From positions 496,001 to 560,000 of the forward strand of contig NZ_AHCF03000003.1 in NCBI RefSeq assembly GCF_000238275.3: DNA of 64,000 nucleotides. Reading direction: 5' to 3'. Below are positions 7,309-15,356 of the stretch, in pieces. Both the position numbers and the translations under genes were made by a program. Numbering within the stretch: the first letter of the stretch is position 1; each line of letters starts with the position of its first letter. This DNA comes from Pseudoalteromonas undina. GTDB lineage: Bacteria; Pseudomonadota; Gammaproteobacteria; Enterobacterales; Alteromonadaceae. The notes beneath the pieces are model-generated. The model did no database searches and was not told where the DNA came from. It was given only the letters and a program-made list of their open reading frames with translations.

Positions 7309-8037
7309 TTAAGCAAAGTATTTTTCTAAATCGTCTGAGCCGCCAATGTGCTTACCGCCAATAAATACTTGTGGTACGGTTTCACGGCCCGATACCGCTT
7401 TAAGGCTGGTAAGTGATGCGCCAGCACCCATTACGATTTCTTCAAAAGCAAAGCCTTTAGCTGTAAGTAGCTCTTTTGCTTTTTTACAGAAAGGGCAGCC
7501 AGGCTTAGTAAATAGAGTAACCGCCTCTGGTTTTACTTGAGTTGGGTTGATGTAATCAAGCATAGTGTCGGCGTCTGATACTTCAAACGGGTCGCCTGGT
7601 AAATCTGGTTCGATGAACATCTTCTCTACTACGCCATCTTTAACCAGCATAGAGTATCTCCAGCTGCGCTTACCAAAACCTAAATCGTTTTTATCAACTA
7701 GCATACCCATGCCGTCAGTAAATTCGCCGTTACCATCTGGTAGTAAGGTAATGTTTTGCGCTTCTTGATGTTCAGCCCATGCGTTCATTACAAAGGTATC
7801 GTTTACTGATACACAAACAATGTCGTCAACGCCATTTTGTTTAAGTACACCAGCTAACTCGTTGTAGCGTGGTAGGTGAGTTGATGAACACGTTGGTGTA
7901 AATGCACCAGGTAGTGAAAACACAACGACTGTTTTGCCTTTAAAAATGTCATCAGTAGTTACTGATTTCCATTCGTCGTTTTGACGCGTTGCAAATGTAA
8001 CGTTAGGGATTGTTTGACCTTCAATATTGTTTAACAT
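7309..8037 (-). CDS. Peroxiredoxin-glutaredoxin fusion (hybrid Prx5/Grx peroxidase)
   Basis: The start at 8037 (after GAGGA, 7 bases upstream) is preferred to an upstream in-frame start; it gives 242 residues. The N-terminal ~165 residues are a Prx5-type peroxiredoxin with the peroxidatic cysteine C50 in PGAFTPTC. The C-terminal ~75 residues are a glutaredoxin with C181-P-F-C184 in TKPGCPFC and the glutathione-binding TVPQVFIGG and GGSDDL segments. Such fusions (as in Haemophilus and Vibrio) reduce hydrogen peroxide and alkyl hydroperoxides with glutathione, the Grx domain recycling the Prx domain in the cytosol. It is divergent from oxyR, and a 37-bp OxyR-type site in the shared 113-bp spacer predicts peroxide induction. 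Confidence 0.93.
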   Translation of the reverse strand: MLNNIEGQTIPNVTFATRQNDEWKSVTTDDIFKGKTVVVFSLPGAFTPTCSSTHLPRYNELAGVLKQNGVDDIVCVSVNDTFVMNAWAEHQEAQNITLLPDGNGEFTDGMGMLVDKNDLGFGKRSWRYSMLVKDGVVEKMFIEPDLPGDPFEVSDADTMLDYINPTQVKPEAVTLFTKPGCPFCKKAKELLTAKGFAFEEIVMGAGASLTSLKAVSGRETVPQVFIGGKHIGGSDDLEKYFA

Positions 8038-8097
8038 GTTTTTAGTTCCTCTTGATTTGTTGATAGCCATTATGGCGAACAATTAAATATAGTTCCA

Positions 8098-8134
8098 ATC
8101 GTTTGTTTGTATTAAACTGATAGGCATAAACTAT
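8098..8134. promoter_or_regulatory. OxyR tetramer binding site between prx-grx and oxyR
   Basis: Four quarter-sites are spaced as in the OxyR consensus ATAG-N7-CTAT-N7-ATAG-N7-CTAT: ATCG (8098-8101), GTAT (8109-8112), ATAG (8120-8123) and CTAT (8131-8134). Fourteen of the sixteen core bases match, with exact 7-base spacers throughout. The site lies between the peroxidase gene start (8037, minus) and the oxyR start (8151, plus), so it could both activate prx-grx and autoregulate oxyR. Confidence 0.75.
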
Positions 8135-8150
8135 CAGGTTGAGTGTGAAT

Positions 8151-9050
8151 ATGAACTTAAAAGATTTAGAATATGTAAAAGCCGTTGCGCATTTTAAACA
8201 TTTTCGTAAAGCAGCCGACGCTTGCTTTGTAAGCCAGCCCACCTTGAGTGGGCAAATTAAAAAGCTAGAACAAGAATTAGGGGTTATCTTATTTGACCGT
8301 TCAACTAAGCACGTTACCTTAACAACCCAAGGTGAACGTTTGTTGACACAAATCACTCTTATATTAGAACAAACTCAAATATTAAAAGAACTGGCTGCTA
8401 CTTCTAACCAACCGTTACAGGGCAAGCTGAGTATTGGTATTATTCCTACTATTGCCCCGTATTTACTACCTACACTGCTTACATCAATGAAAGCGGCATT
8501 TACTCAAAGTCAGTTTTCGTTTATTGAAATGCAAACTTCTACCATTTTAGCTGCGCTAGACAGTGGCGAGGTGGATTTTGCAATTTTAGCGGATGTGCCT
8601 GAGCTAAAAAATTACCATACGATTAATGTATATAAAGAAGACTTTTTAGTTGCGGTATCTGCTGATAACGCTTTAGCTGTAAATAAAAAGGTAGCACTGC
8701 AAGATCTTCAAGGTAGTAACCTATTAATGTTAAGTGATGGCCATTGCTTTAAAGATCAAGCCCAGCAGTTTTGTTTTTCGGCAGGAGTGGATGTTTCTAG
8801 CCATTATCAAGGTAATAGCTTAGAAACCTTATTAGCGCTGGTGGCGATGGACGATGGGGTTACGTTTGTGCCAAAACTTGCTGCAATCCCCCGAGAGGGA
8901 ATTCATTATTTGCCTATTTTTCCTAATCAGCAACGTAATATTGTATTGGCCTGTCGAAAGCACTACCCGCATTTATCTGGGGTTGAGCAGTTAGCAGATT
9001 GGTTAAGCGCTCACGATAATTTAAAAGTTAAGCTAACCCAAGCACTTTAG
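8151..9050 (+). CDS. oxyR: OxyR, peroxide-sensing LysR-type regulator
   Basis: I chose the ATG at 8151 over a GTG at 8139 because MNLKDLEYV matches the OxyR N-terminus. The protein has 299 residues: a LysR winged helix-turn-helix (about 1-60, with QPTLSGQIKKLE as the recognition region) and a substrate-binding-like regulatory domain. The redox cysteines fall at C199 and C208 in GHCFKDQAQQFC, the same numbers and spacing as in Escherichia coli OxyR, where peroxide forms a disulfide between them. It should be a cytosolic tetrameric activator of peroxide-defence genes. Its stop overlaps the stop of convergent flgT by four bases, so neither gene has an intergenic terminator here. Confidence 0.95.
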   Translation: MNLKDLEYVKAVAHFKHFRKAADACFVSQPTLSGQIKKLEQELGVILFDRSTKHVTLTTQGERLLTQITLILEQTQILKELAATSNQPLQGKLSIGIIPTIAPYLLPTLLTSMKAAFTQSQFSFIEMQTSTILAALDSGEVDFAILADVPELKNYHTINVYKEDFLVAVSADNALAVNKKVALQDLQGSNLLMLSDGHCFKDQAQQFCFSAGVDVSSHYQGNSLETLLALVAMDDGVTFVPKLAAIPREGIHYLPIFPNQQRNIVLACRKHYPHLSGVEQLADWLSAHDNLKVKLTQAL

Positions 9051-10234
9051 GGCGTTGCAACTTCCACAATATCGTTAATTTGTACGCCCGGTAAAGGCTG
9101 ATCATTAATACTGACGGCAATGGCGCTATGCTGATATAGCTGCTCTACACGAATACGGTTCAAAGTGGTTATAGTATGCGGCATGGTGTTGCCTTGCGCG
9201 TCTGTTAAATAATTATGATGAGCAATACTCAGTTGTTGGCCTTTTTCTAAGCCATGTGCCTTTCCTAAGTTAATGACGAGTTTATTATTTTCCATGTGCA
9301 AAATTTTGCCTTGGGTGGGTAGGCACGCCATGGCTGCTTGCAAATCGTAACTTAGGGTTTGGTTTATCTCACTAATACTTTGACCAAAAGGTGACTGCCA
9401 AAAACGATTACTGTTTACATCAATAATAGCTGTTTTTTCAAATGGCCAGATAGCTTGGCTTTGATAGCTTTGTTGCCACAAGGGCTCATAAGTAGTGCCA
9501 TTAAATAAACTAAACTCTATTCGGTAGTGACGCTGATAGCTTTCATCTTGCCAAAATGCATAGTCGCTATTGAGTTTATCGCTGGTGGATAAACTGGTAA
9601 TTTGGCTCAGTAGCACATATTGTGCGTTACTGCGCGATGAAATTTCCTCTAACTGGCTGTTAGAGTAGTCATGTTGTTGATTAAAATAGGTATCGACTTT
9701 TATCGCTTTATTGAAATAGGCAACCGGTATAGCACTCATTTTTGATTTTTGCAGTGACGTGTAGATGTTTTTGCTTACTGCTTTATTAATGTCAAATATT
9801 TGACCCATTCTCGCTTGTTCGCGATTTGTTAATTGACTTTGCGTCACAGCTATAAATTTATTGAAGTTGCTTTGCGGGCATTGCTCGGTTTGTGCAAAAA
9901 TATCTAGGCGTAAGGTAATCGCAAATTCATCATTGCTGCGGTTTTCGCTAACGAGCTCTATTTTTTGAATTTCGCCTTGGCTACTTATTTTTAGCTGATC
10001 TTGGGTTAAAACACCATCAACAAGTGTTTGCACCGAGCTCACCCGCGCACCAGAGAATACAAGGGCTTGGGTAATCGCATCTTTTATTGCAGCGGCCTTT
10101 GCACCGGGAATGTCGCTATTTTGAATAACCGCATGGCCTGTAGACTCATACCACTGAGCGTGGGTAAAAGGTGAAAACGTTAATACAGCAGTGGTGCTTA
10201 ATCCTGCCAATACTGCTTTTAAAAACGACTTCAT
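9047..10234 (-). CDS. flgT: FlgT, flagellar H-ring assembly protein
   Basis: This 395-residue protein begins with a cleavable signal peptide (1-26, cleavage after THA) and is therefore periplasmic. The mature N-terminus WYESTGHAVIQNSDIPGAKAAA with an IKDAITQAL helix is characteristic of FlgT. A central region with LLSQITSL and a C-terminal beta-rich segment (NLGKAHGLEKGQQLSI, about 325-340) follow, matching the three-part Vibrio FlgT layout. FlgT forms the H-ring around the LP ring and supports stator and T-ring assembly in polar sodium-driven motors. A GGAGTAAGAGT ribosome site precedes ATG 10234. A sigma-54-type promoter lies at 10272-10289. It is divergent from flgP, the usual partner. Confidence 0.9.
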   Translation of the reverse strand: MKSFLKAVLAGLSTTAVLTFSPFTHAQWYESTGHAVIQNSDIPGAKAAAIKDAITQALVFSGARVSSVQTLVDGVLTQDQLKISSQGEIQKIELVSENRSNDEFAITLRLDIFAQTEQCPQSNFNKFIAVTQSQLTNREQARMGQIFDINKAVSKNIYTSLQKSKMSAIPVAYFNKAIKVDTYFNQQHDYSNSQLEEISSRSNAQYVLLSQITSLSTSDKLNSDYAFWQDESYQRHYRIEFSLFNGTTYEPLWQQSYQSQAIWPFEKTAIIDVNSNRFWQSPFGQSISEINQTLSYDLQAAMACLPTQGKILHMENNKLVINLGKAHGLEKGQQLSIAHHNYLTDAQGNTMPHTITTLNRIRVEQLYQHSAIAVSINDQPLPGVQINDIVEVATP

Positions 10235-10271
10235 ACTCTTACTCCAATTAAACGTTAGCGTTAATGAGTCT

Positions 10272-10289
10272 CAGCAAGTAATGTACCAC
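10272..10289 (-). promoter_or_regulatory. sigma-54 promoter of flgT
   Basis: On the minus strand TGGTACATTACTTGCT has GG (10287-10286) and GC (10275-10274) exactly ten bases apart, with a good -12 TTGCT. It sits about 40 bases upstream of the flgT start. Confidence 0.6.
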
Positions 10290-10320
10290 TATTATTTGTT
10301 GTTACAGAATATAGGTATCA

Positions 10321-10338
10321 CTGGCATTAAACGTGCAT
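10321..10338 (+). promoter_or_regulatory. sigma-54 promoter of flgP
   Basis: CTGGCATTAAACGTGCAT carries GG (10323-10324) and GC (10335-10336) ten bases apart. It is placed 33 bases before the flgP ATG, with the transcription start expected near 10347. It diverges from the flgT promoter 40 bases away. Confidence 0.65.
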
Positions 10339-10370
10339 AACTGAGTTTAATTAGTTTTTAAAGGCCCTGT

Positions 10371-10832
10371 ATGATGCGAGTAATGCCATTAATGATCACA
10401 TTAGGCTGCTTAACGTTAAGCGGTTGTAGCAATATATTTGATAAGCACGTTGAATATAAATATGTTGAGCCAAATAATTACCCTGTATTAAAAGCAATAG
10501 GGTACGCGCCCATTAGTTTGCAGTCGGGAAGTAATGACACTCAAAAACAGCTTATGGCAATTAAAGCCTCCAAGCTAGAAGCATACCGCGAACTAACGGA
10601 ACAAGTGTACGGGCAAAAAATTACCGCAGGCACAACCGTCGCAGGCTCTGTTGCCCAAGATGATTATTTACAGAGTAAAGTGCAAGGTATTATAAAAGGC
10701 GCGCAAATTATAAAAACCTATGCCGTTAATGATATGTATATTACTGAGCTTGAGCTTAATATGAAGCGCGTACACGACTTGTACATCGGTGAGATAAAAC
10801 CACGGGAAGTGAAAAAAGTCACTTATTACTAA
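10371..10832 (+). CDS. flgP: FlgP, flagellar outer-membrane lipoprotein
   Basis: This 153-residue protein has a lipoprotein signal with Leu16-Ser-Gly-Cys19, then an LPP20-type domain (about 35-145): LKAIGYAPI, a long helix KQLMAIKASKLEAYRELTEQ, KITAGTTVAGSV and a final MYITELELNMKRV strand. FlgP is an outer-membrane protein that forms or supports the disc/H-ring-associated structure of the polar flagellum and is required for motility in Vibrio and Campylobacter. ATG codons at 10371 and 10374 are adjacent; I used the first. A sigma-54-like promoter lies just upstream. It is convergent with flgN, separated by a 24-bp hairpin. Confidence 0.9.
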   Translation: MMRVMPLMITLGCLTLSGCSNIFDKHVEYKYVEPNNYPVLKAIGYAPISLQSGSNDTQKQLMAIKASKLEAYRELTEQVYGQKITAGTTVAGSVAQDDYLQSKVQGIIKGAQIIKTYAVNDMYITELELNMKRVHDLYIGEIKPREVKKVTYY

Positions 10833-10863
10833 GCGACAAGTTATTACCAACCGACAAATTATT

Positions 10864-10915
10864 ACTCATAAAAAAACGCCTAAACGAATAATCGTTTAGG
10901 CGTTTTTTTATGAGT
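10864..10915. terminator. Bidirectional terminator between flgP and flgN
   Basis: A perfect 24-bp inverted repeat (10864-10887 against 10892-10915, loop ATAA) has a GC core ACGCCTAAACGA flanked by A and T runs on both sides. It serves convergent flgP (plus) and the flgAMN set (minus). Confidence 0.92.
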
Positions 10916-10920
10916 ATTCT

Positions 10921-11352
10921 TTAGGCTTTTAGGTTACGCACAATGCTGTTGTCAGTATTAACTACGCTACCGGCTTGATCGTAGGTCATAGACGAAGGTG
11001 CGCCAATTAAAATACCCTTTAATTGCTTTACACTTAACTGCGCCTGGTGCGCTGCATGAGCGTTAACTTCATTTTGTTTTTGACATTGCTCAAGCTTAGT
11101 TCTGGTTAGCTTTATTAAGTCAGCGTTTTCATCTGTTTGCTGATCATTACTGGCAATCAGTTTACTGAGTTCTTTATCTAGGGTGCTTATGCTGGTTAAA
11201 AAAGACATTTTTTGTTGGGCAATTTCTTTTAAACCTTCGCCTCTTCGTGAGGCAATAGCATCAAGTTCTTGAGTAAGAAGCTCACTCAAGGTTGTTAAAC
11301 AATTTATTTGTTCGTTTAGTTTAATCGTAATTAAACTATTGTGATCAGCCAT
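10921..11352 (-). CDS. flgN: FlgN, export chaperone for hook-associated proteins
   Basis: The 143-residue protein (ATG at 11352; ATG 11358 would add two residues) is entirely helical in character, with heptad-like leucines: LNEQINCLTTLSELLTQELDAI and a RRGEGLKEIAQQK segment resembling the FlgN core. FlgN binds FlgK and FlgL in the cytosol and delivers them to the export gate. Its start overlaps the end of flgM by a few bases, so the pair is translationally coupled, the order seen in other gammaproteobacteria. Expression should come from the sigma-28 promoter before flgM. Confidence 0.85.
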   Translation of the reverse strand: MADHNSLITIKLNEQINCLTTLSELLTQELDAIASRRGEGLKEIAQQKMSFLTSISTLDKELSKLIASNDQQTDENADLIKLTRTKLEQCQKQNEVNAHAAHQAQLSVKQLKGILIGAPSSMTYDQAGSVVNTDNSIVRNLKA

Positions 11353-11665
11353 AAACATTAAACTCGAAGTCTGCTAAATTTTTGGCAAGTTTCTCACTGT
11401 CTATTTGATACTTGCCTTCGGTAATCGCTTTTTTAAGCTCAGCAACTTTGTTGCTGTCAAAACCAGAAGACTGCTCTGCTTTTTCTTGTAAAGATTTTAA
11501 TTGCTTGGCCTGCGGTGTTAAGCTCACCGAATCGCTTGCAGCTTTAGGTGAAGGCGTTTGCGCAGCTTGTGTATTTGCATTATCTCTTTTTAAATCAACT
11601 TTTTGCTGTTGAGTGTTTGTTAAAACACCAGGCTGTTGATTTGATTTGTTTACTTGACCGACCAT
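11345..11665 (-). CDS. flgM: FlgM, anti-sigma-28 factor
   Basis: With ATG 11665 (instead of an upstream TTG at 11689) the product is 106 residues. The polar, disordered N-terminal half is followed by SVSLTPQAKQLKSLQEKA and VAELKKAITEGKYQIDSEKLAKNL, the conserved FlgM C-terminal helices that bind FliA. FlgM holds FliA inactive until it is exported through the completed hook-basal body, timing late gene expression. The gene is preceded by a strong FliA-type promoter (11701-11727), giving the expected feedback, and overlaps flgN downstream. flgA lies 75 bases upstream. Confidence 0.92.
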   Translation of the reverse strand: MVGQVNKSNQQPGVLTNTQQQKVDLKRDNANTQAAQTPSPKAASDSVSLTPQAKQLKSLQEKAEQSSGFDSNKVAELKKAITEGKYQIDSEKLAKNLADFEFNVYG

Positions 11666-11700
11666 GATAAAAACCCGTTTATTACCCAACTGATGCCTTT

Positions 11701-11727
11701 ATATCGGCATTTACTAAAGATACTTTA
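11701..11727 (-). promoter_or_regulatory. sigma-28 (FliA) promoter of flgM
   Basis: On the minus strand TAAAGTAT (11727-11720), an 11-base spacer and GCCGATAT (11708-11701) match the consensus TAAAGTTT-N11-GCCGATAA, with 7 of 8 in the -10. It lies between flgA and flgM, 36 bases from the flgM start. Confidence 0.8.
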
Positions 11728-11740
11728 GCATAAATTTACA

Positions 11741-12448
11741 TTAAATATTTACCTGCACAGACTCTACACCATCTACTCGCGCATTTAAAACTTTACCTGT
11801 TTTTTTGTTTTCAACTCGTACTTGTTCACCTAAGGTTCCATCCTCTAATGCAACACCCGTGGTTTTTACTCTTAACCCTTTAATATTGGCAAAAATATTG
11901 ACAGAGTCGCCTTTGCAAACCATACAAATTTGATTGAGTAGTACAGGCATACCTTCACGAATATTACGTTTACTGCGGCTACCAATAAGTTGCGCAGGAT
12001 CATCAAGATACTGAACACGTATAAAGTGCGCAGGGCGCATATCAATACTTAAATGGGATGGAGTAATCACTTCACCTCGTGCTAAATTGGTAGTAGCAAC
12101 TACAACAGGTGCTGATTCAGTGATTCTCACATGAACGTATTGTGCCCAGTTGTCACTATCGTTACATTTTATTTGAATGGTGACCTGACGATTAAATGGG
12201 GGCTCACTTGGCGTTACTAGCTCTAGCTCAGAGTTACACTGGCGATCGGGTATGCGGGTATCTAGCGGTAACGCGCTAAACTGTATTTTGTTGTCATTTG
12301 TAGTTACTGCTTTTTGAGCAACATAAGATACAGCCATTTCCTGTAGTGATTCTTTACTAAATACTTGAGCCTTCAGTGGCAAAGTGAAGCAGAGGCTAGC
12401 AAGAAAATAAAAAACACTGTATCTTCTGGTTTTTTTTAACAAACTCAT
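11741..12448 (-). CDS. flgA: FlgA, P-ring assembly chaperone
   Basis: This 235-residue protein starts with a signal peptide (1-27, cleavage after LKA) and is periplasmic. The C-terminal part is the SAF-like FlgA domain: ATTNLARGEVITPSHL, DPAQLIGSRSKRNIREGMPVL and GVALEDGTLGEQVRVENKKTGKVL, the family's most conserved segments, ending in a VEVQVNI-like strand. FlgA promotes polymerisation of FlgI into the P ring around the rod. It is divergent from cheV and lies upstream of flgM and flgN on the same strand. A possible sigma-54 element on the minus strand at 12544-12561 could drive it. Confidence 0.9.
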   Translation of the reverse strand: MSLLKKTRRYSVFYFLASLCFTLPLKAQVFSKESLQEMAVSYVAQKAVTTNDNKIQFSALPLDTRIPDRQCNSELELVTPSEPPFNRQVTIQIKCNDSDNWAQYVHVRITESAPVVVATTNLARGEVITPSHLSIDMRPAHFIRVQYLDDPAQLIGSRSKRNIREGMPVLLNQICMVCKGDSVNIFANIKGLRVKTTGVALEDGTLGEQVRVENKKTGKVLNARVDGVESVQVNI

Positions 12449-12543
12449 AATGTTTCGACTATGCTTATGGTTGCAAACAGGGTATAAATATTTTGCGTCA
12501 GAATTTAGACGCCCCCGTTGTGTTATGACGCTTTATTAATTGA

Positions 12544-12561
12544 AAGCAATTATCGTTCCTT
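12544..12561 (-). promoter_or_regulatory. Possible sigma-54 promoter of flgA
   Basis: On the minus strand AAGGAACGATAATTGCTT has GG and GC ten bases apart (12559-12558 and 12547-12546) with a good TTGCT -12. The -24 side is weaker. It lies about 100 bases before the flgA start and within the cheV leader. Confidence 0.4.
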
Positions 12562-12586
12562 ATATTTGTTTTCTTAGGAGATTTAA

Positions 12587-13519
12587 ATGGCCGGTATTTT
12601 AGACTCAGTAAACCAACGTACTCAGTTGGTTGGGCAAAACCGCTTAGAGTTATTGTTATTTAAGCTTAACGGACGTCAGCGCTTTGGCATTAATGTGTTT
12701 AAGGTAAGAGAAGTTCTTCAATGCCCGCCATTAACCAGCATGCCAAAATCTAACGCTTACATTCGTGGTGTAGCACATATCCGTGGCCAAACAATCTCGG
12801 TAATTGACTTATCAATGGCAGTAGGTGGTCGTCCTATTAAAAGCATAGAAGATGGCTTTATTATTATTGCAGAATATAACCGTACAGTGCAGGGCTTTTT
12901 AGTTGGTGGTGTTGAGCGGATTGTTAATATGAACTGGGAAAAAATAATGCCACCGCCATCAGGAGCGGGCCGCTATTCTTATTTAACTGCCGTGACTGAA
13001 ATTGAAAATGAGCTGGTTGAAATACTCGACGTAGAAAAGATCCTAAACGAAATTTGTCCTGTCAATACTACCGTGAGTGATGATGTTGCCTCGCAAGGTA
13101 ATATACAAAAAGACTTAGGCGAAAGAATTGTATTTATTGCCGATGATTCGGCCGTGGCACGAAATCAGGTTAAACGAGCGTTAGAACCTTTAGGTGTAAC
13201 TACTGAACTTGCTAAAAATGGTAAAGAAGCTTTAATAAGACTAAAAGAAATTGCAGAGCTTGATTGTGTTAACGATATTACAGAGCGAGTAGGGTTACTT
13301 ATTTCAGATGTAGAAATGCCAGAAATGGATGGTTATACGCTCACTGCAGAAATTAAAGCAGATCCCAAACTTGCACCATTGCATGTGATTTTACACACAT
13401 CGTTAAGTGGTGTGTTCAACCAAGCAATGATTGAAAAAGTAGGGGCTGACGATTTTATTGCAAAATTTAATCCAGACGAGCTTGCTACAGCCGTTAATAA
13501 GTGGGTTCATTGTGATTAA
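12587..13519 (+). CDS. cheV: CheV, CheW-receiver hybrid coupling protein
   Basis: The 310-residue protein joins a CheW-like domain (about 15-165, with FGINVFKVREVL and IRGQTISVIDL) to a response-regulator receiver domain (about 180-305) with acidic pair D186-D187, phosphoacceptor D241 in LLISDVEMPEMDGY and a lysine near 294. CheV couples receptors to CheA and adapts signalling through phosphorylation. TAGGAG precedes ATG 12587. It is followed after 20 bases by cheR, the cheV-cheR pair seen in Vibrio and Shewanella flagellar clusters. It sits opposite flgA. Confidence 0.95.
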   Translation: MAGILDSVNQRTQLVGQNRLELLLFKLNGRQRFGINVFKVREVLQCPPLTSMPKSNAYIRGVAHIRGQTISVIDLSMAVGGRPIKSIEDGFIIIAEYNRTVQGFLVGGVERIVNMNWEKIMPPPSGAGRYSYLTAVTEIENELVEILDVEKILNEICPVNTTVSDDVASQGNIQKDLGERIVFIADDSAVARNQVKRALEPLGVTTELAKNGKEALIRLKEIAELDCVNDITERVGLLISDVEMPEMDGYTLTAEIKADPKLAPLHVILHTSLSGVFNQAMIEKVGADDFIAKFNPDELATAVNKWVHCD

Positions 13520-13539
13520 TAAACATAGGTGTTATTGAT

Positions 13540-14370
13540 TTGACTAATAAAGATTTGCAGCAAACAGAATACGATCAATTTCGCTTATTTTTAGAACAAC
13601 AGTGCGGTATTGTTTTAGGTGAAAATAAGCAGTATTTGGTTAAAAGTCGCTTGGCACCATTAATGTCTCGATTTAATGTTGAATCGTTATCTGAACTGGT
13701 TAGCAAAACACTTGGCGTGCATGAGCGTCAATTGCGCGCTACTGTTGTTGATGCCATGACAACCAACGAAACATTGTGGTTTAGAGATCAATACCCATTT
13801 GAGTTGCTCAAAACCAGATTATTCCCTGAATTTAAAGCGTTAAATAGGCCATTAAAAATATGGTCTGCTGCGAGCTCTTCAGGGCAAGAACCTTATTCAA
13901 TTGCTATGTCGGTTGCTGAGTTTCAATCAAGTAGTCCTGGTGTTTTAAAAATGGGTGCACAAATAGTGGGTACTGACATCTCAAATACCATGCTGGATAT
14001 GTGTAAACACGCCGAATATGATGCATTGGCACTGGCTCGCGGGCTATCTGCTGAGCGTCGTAAGAAGTTTTTTAAAGATAGCGGCAATGGTATGGCACAA
14101 GTGGTTGACTCATTGAAAAAGCAAGTGAGCTTTAGGCATTTAAATTTACTCGACTCGTACGCTTTGATGGGTAAGTTCGATATTATATTTTGCCGTAATG
14201 TTTTAATTTATTTTTCACCTGAGGTGAAAGCCAAAATAATTGCACAATTTTCTCAAGCACTTAACCCTAAGGGGTATTTATTTTTAGGTGCGTCGGAATC
14301 TATGTCTGGTTTGAGTACCGAATTTGATATGGTGCGTTGTAACCCCGGGATTATTTACCAAAAAAAATAA
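13540..14370 (+). CDS. cheR: CheR, chemoreceptor glutamate methyltransferase
   Basis: A TTG start at 13540 is assigned because conserved residues begin at once and the first internal ATG lies after the conserved helical domain. AGGT lies upstream. The 276-residue protein has the CheR N-terminal helices (FRLFLEQQCGIVL, YLVKSRL), the TTNETLWFRD motif (74-83), the SAM-binding WSAASSSGQEPYSIAM (108-123), and GTDIS and FDIIFCRNVLIYF. It methylates receptor glutamates using S-adenosylmethionine, opposing CheB encoded at 58618. It follows cheV closely, and a terminator-like hairpin and a C9 tract lie just after its stop. Confidence 0.93.
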   Translation: MTNKDLQQTEYDQFRLFLEQQCGIVLGENKQYLVKSRLAPLMSRFNVESLSELVSKTLGVHERQLRATVVDAMTTNETLWFRDQYPFELLKTRLFPEFKALNRPLKIWSAASSSGQEPYSIAMSVAEFQSSSPGVLKMGAQIVGTDISNTMLDMCKHAEYDALALARGLSAERRKKFFKDSGNGMAQVVDSLKKQVSFRHLNLLDSYALMGKFDIIFCRNVLIYFSPEVKAKIIAQFSQALNPKGYLFLGASESMSGLSTEFDMVRCNPGIIYQKK

Positions 14371-14394
14371 CTACCGTTTACACCCCCCCCCTCC

Positions 14395-14424
14395 TAAAAA
14401 CGGCGCTATAGCGTCGTTTTTTGT
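14395..14424 (+). terminator. Terminator after cheR
   Basis: AAAAACGGCGCT and AGCGTCGTTTTTT pair into a stem with one G-T pair and a minimal AT loop, followed by a T run. This closes the cheV-cheR unit before the flgB promoter. Confidence 0.75.
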
Positions 14425-14447
14425 TTTTATCGTCACTATTTTCATTG

Positions 14448-14465
14448 CTGGCTTACTTATTGCTT
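14448..14465 (+). promoter_or_regulatory. sigma-54 promoter of flgBCDE
   Basis: CTGGCTTACTTATTGCTT has GG (14450-14451) and GC (14462-14463) ten bases apart with a full TTGCT -12. It lies 34 bases ahead of the flgB ATG. Confidence 0.7.
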
Positions 14466-14498
14466 TATTGGTACTAAGTCAATTTTTTGGAGATAGTT

Positions 14499-14909
14499 AT
14501 GGCTATCAGTTTTGATAAAGCATTAGGCGTGCATCCGCATGCGATGTTAATCCGTTCGCAAAGAGCAGAAATGCTCGCTACTAATATCGCAAATGCTGAT
14601 ACGCCCGGCTATAAAGCAAAAGATATCGACTTTGCCTCAGCATTAAAAACGGCAAAGTCTAACCAACTAAGCGGCAATACGATGGTAAGAACCAACGAAA
14701 AACACATTGCCGGTGGTACCCGTAGTGTAGGTGGAAATGAACTATTTCGTACGCCAAATCAAACAGATACAGGTGATGGTAACTCTGTTGATATACAAGT
14801 GGAACGGAACTTGTATACACAGAATGCTATGGAGTATCAGGCCAGTGTCCAGTTTCTTAATGGTAAATTTAAAGGCCTGAAAAAAGCCCTCGGTAGTCAA
14901 GGAGCCTAA
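14499..14909 (+). CDS. flgB: FlgB, proximal rod protein
   Basis: The ATG at 14499, after GGAGATAG, gives MAISFDKALGVH as in other FlgB proteins; a TTG at 14487 was rejected. The 136-residue protein has the rod-family N-terminal motif RAEMLATNIANADTPGYKAKDIDF (about 27-50) and the matching C-terminal helix (about 100-130). FlgB is the most membrane-proximal rod subunit, exported through the type III gate into the periplasm. It begins a tight run flgB-flgC-flgD-flgE (gaps 2, 13 and 57 bases) under a predicted sigma-54 promoter. Confidence 0.93.
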   Translation: MAISFDKALGVHPHAMLIRSQRAEMLATNIANADTPGYKAKDIDFASALKTAKSNQLSGNTMVRTNEKHIAGGTRSVGGNELFRTPNQTDTGDGNSVDIQVERNLYTQNAMEYQASVQFLNGKFKGLKKALGSQGA

Positions 14910-14911
14910 TT

Positions 14912-15343
14912 ATGAGTTTATATAATGTGTTTGATATTGCAGGTTCGGGTATGAGCGCGCAAAACGTGCGATTAAATACCACCGCAAGTAATATCTCTAA
15001 TGCCAATACAATTAGCTCTTCACAAAATGAAACGTACCGAGCGCGACAACCTGTATTTGCTGCGGAGCTAACAAAAGCGTCAGCGTCAGCAAGCAACCCA
15101 CAGGGCTCTGCCGTTGGTGTGAAAGTGTTAGGAGTGGTTGAGAGTGATAAACCACTACAAATTGAATATAACCCAAACCACCCGAGTGCGGATGAAAATG
15201 GTTACATTTATAAACCCAACGTGAATGTTGTTGAGGAGATGGCAAATATGATTTCTGCATCTCGCTCTTATCAGACAAATGTTCAAGTTGCTGATGCAGC
15301 TAAGCAAATGTTAAGTAAAACACTGCTGTTAGGTCAGCGGTAA
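14912..15343 (+). CDS. flgC: FlgC, proximal rod protein
   Basis: This 143-residue protein shows the family pattern of conserved ends: FDIAGSGMSAQNVRLNTTASNISNANT at the start and PNVNVVEEMANMISASRSYQTNVQ with a final KTLLLGQ at the end. The variable centre is short, as expected for a rod subunit. It assembles distal to FlgB in the periplasmic rod. A GGAGCC ribosome site at the end of flgB precedes ATG 14912; the genes are two bases apart. Confidence 0.95.
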   Translation: MSLYNVFDIAGSGMSAQNVRLNTTASNISNANTISSSQNETYRARQPVFAAELTKASASASNPQGSAVGVKVLGVVESDKPLQIEYNPNHPSADENGYIYKPNVNVVEEMANMISASRSYQTNVQVADAAKQMLSKTLLLGQR

Positions 15344-15356
15344 CTGAGGGTAGCTC

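Noticed and set aside
14324-14515. 63-codon frame spanning the cheR end to flgB with a hydrophobic segment
   Set aside because: It overlaps cheR out of frame, crosses the C9 tract and terminator and the flgB promoter; the hydrophobic run is the translation of T-rich control DNA.
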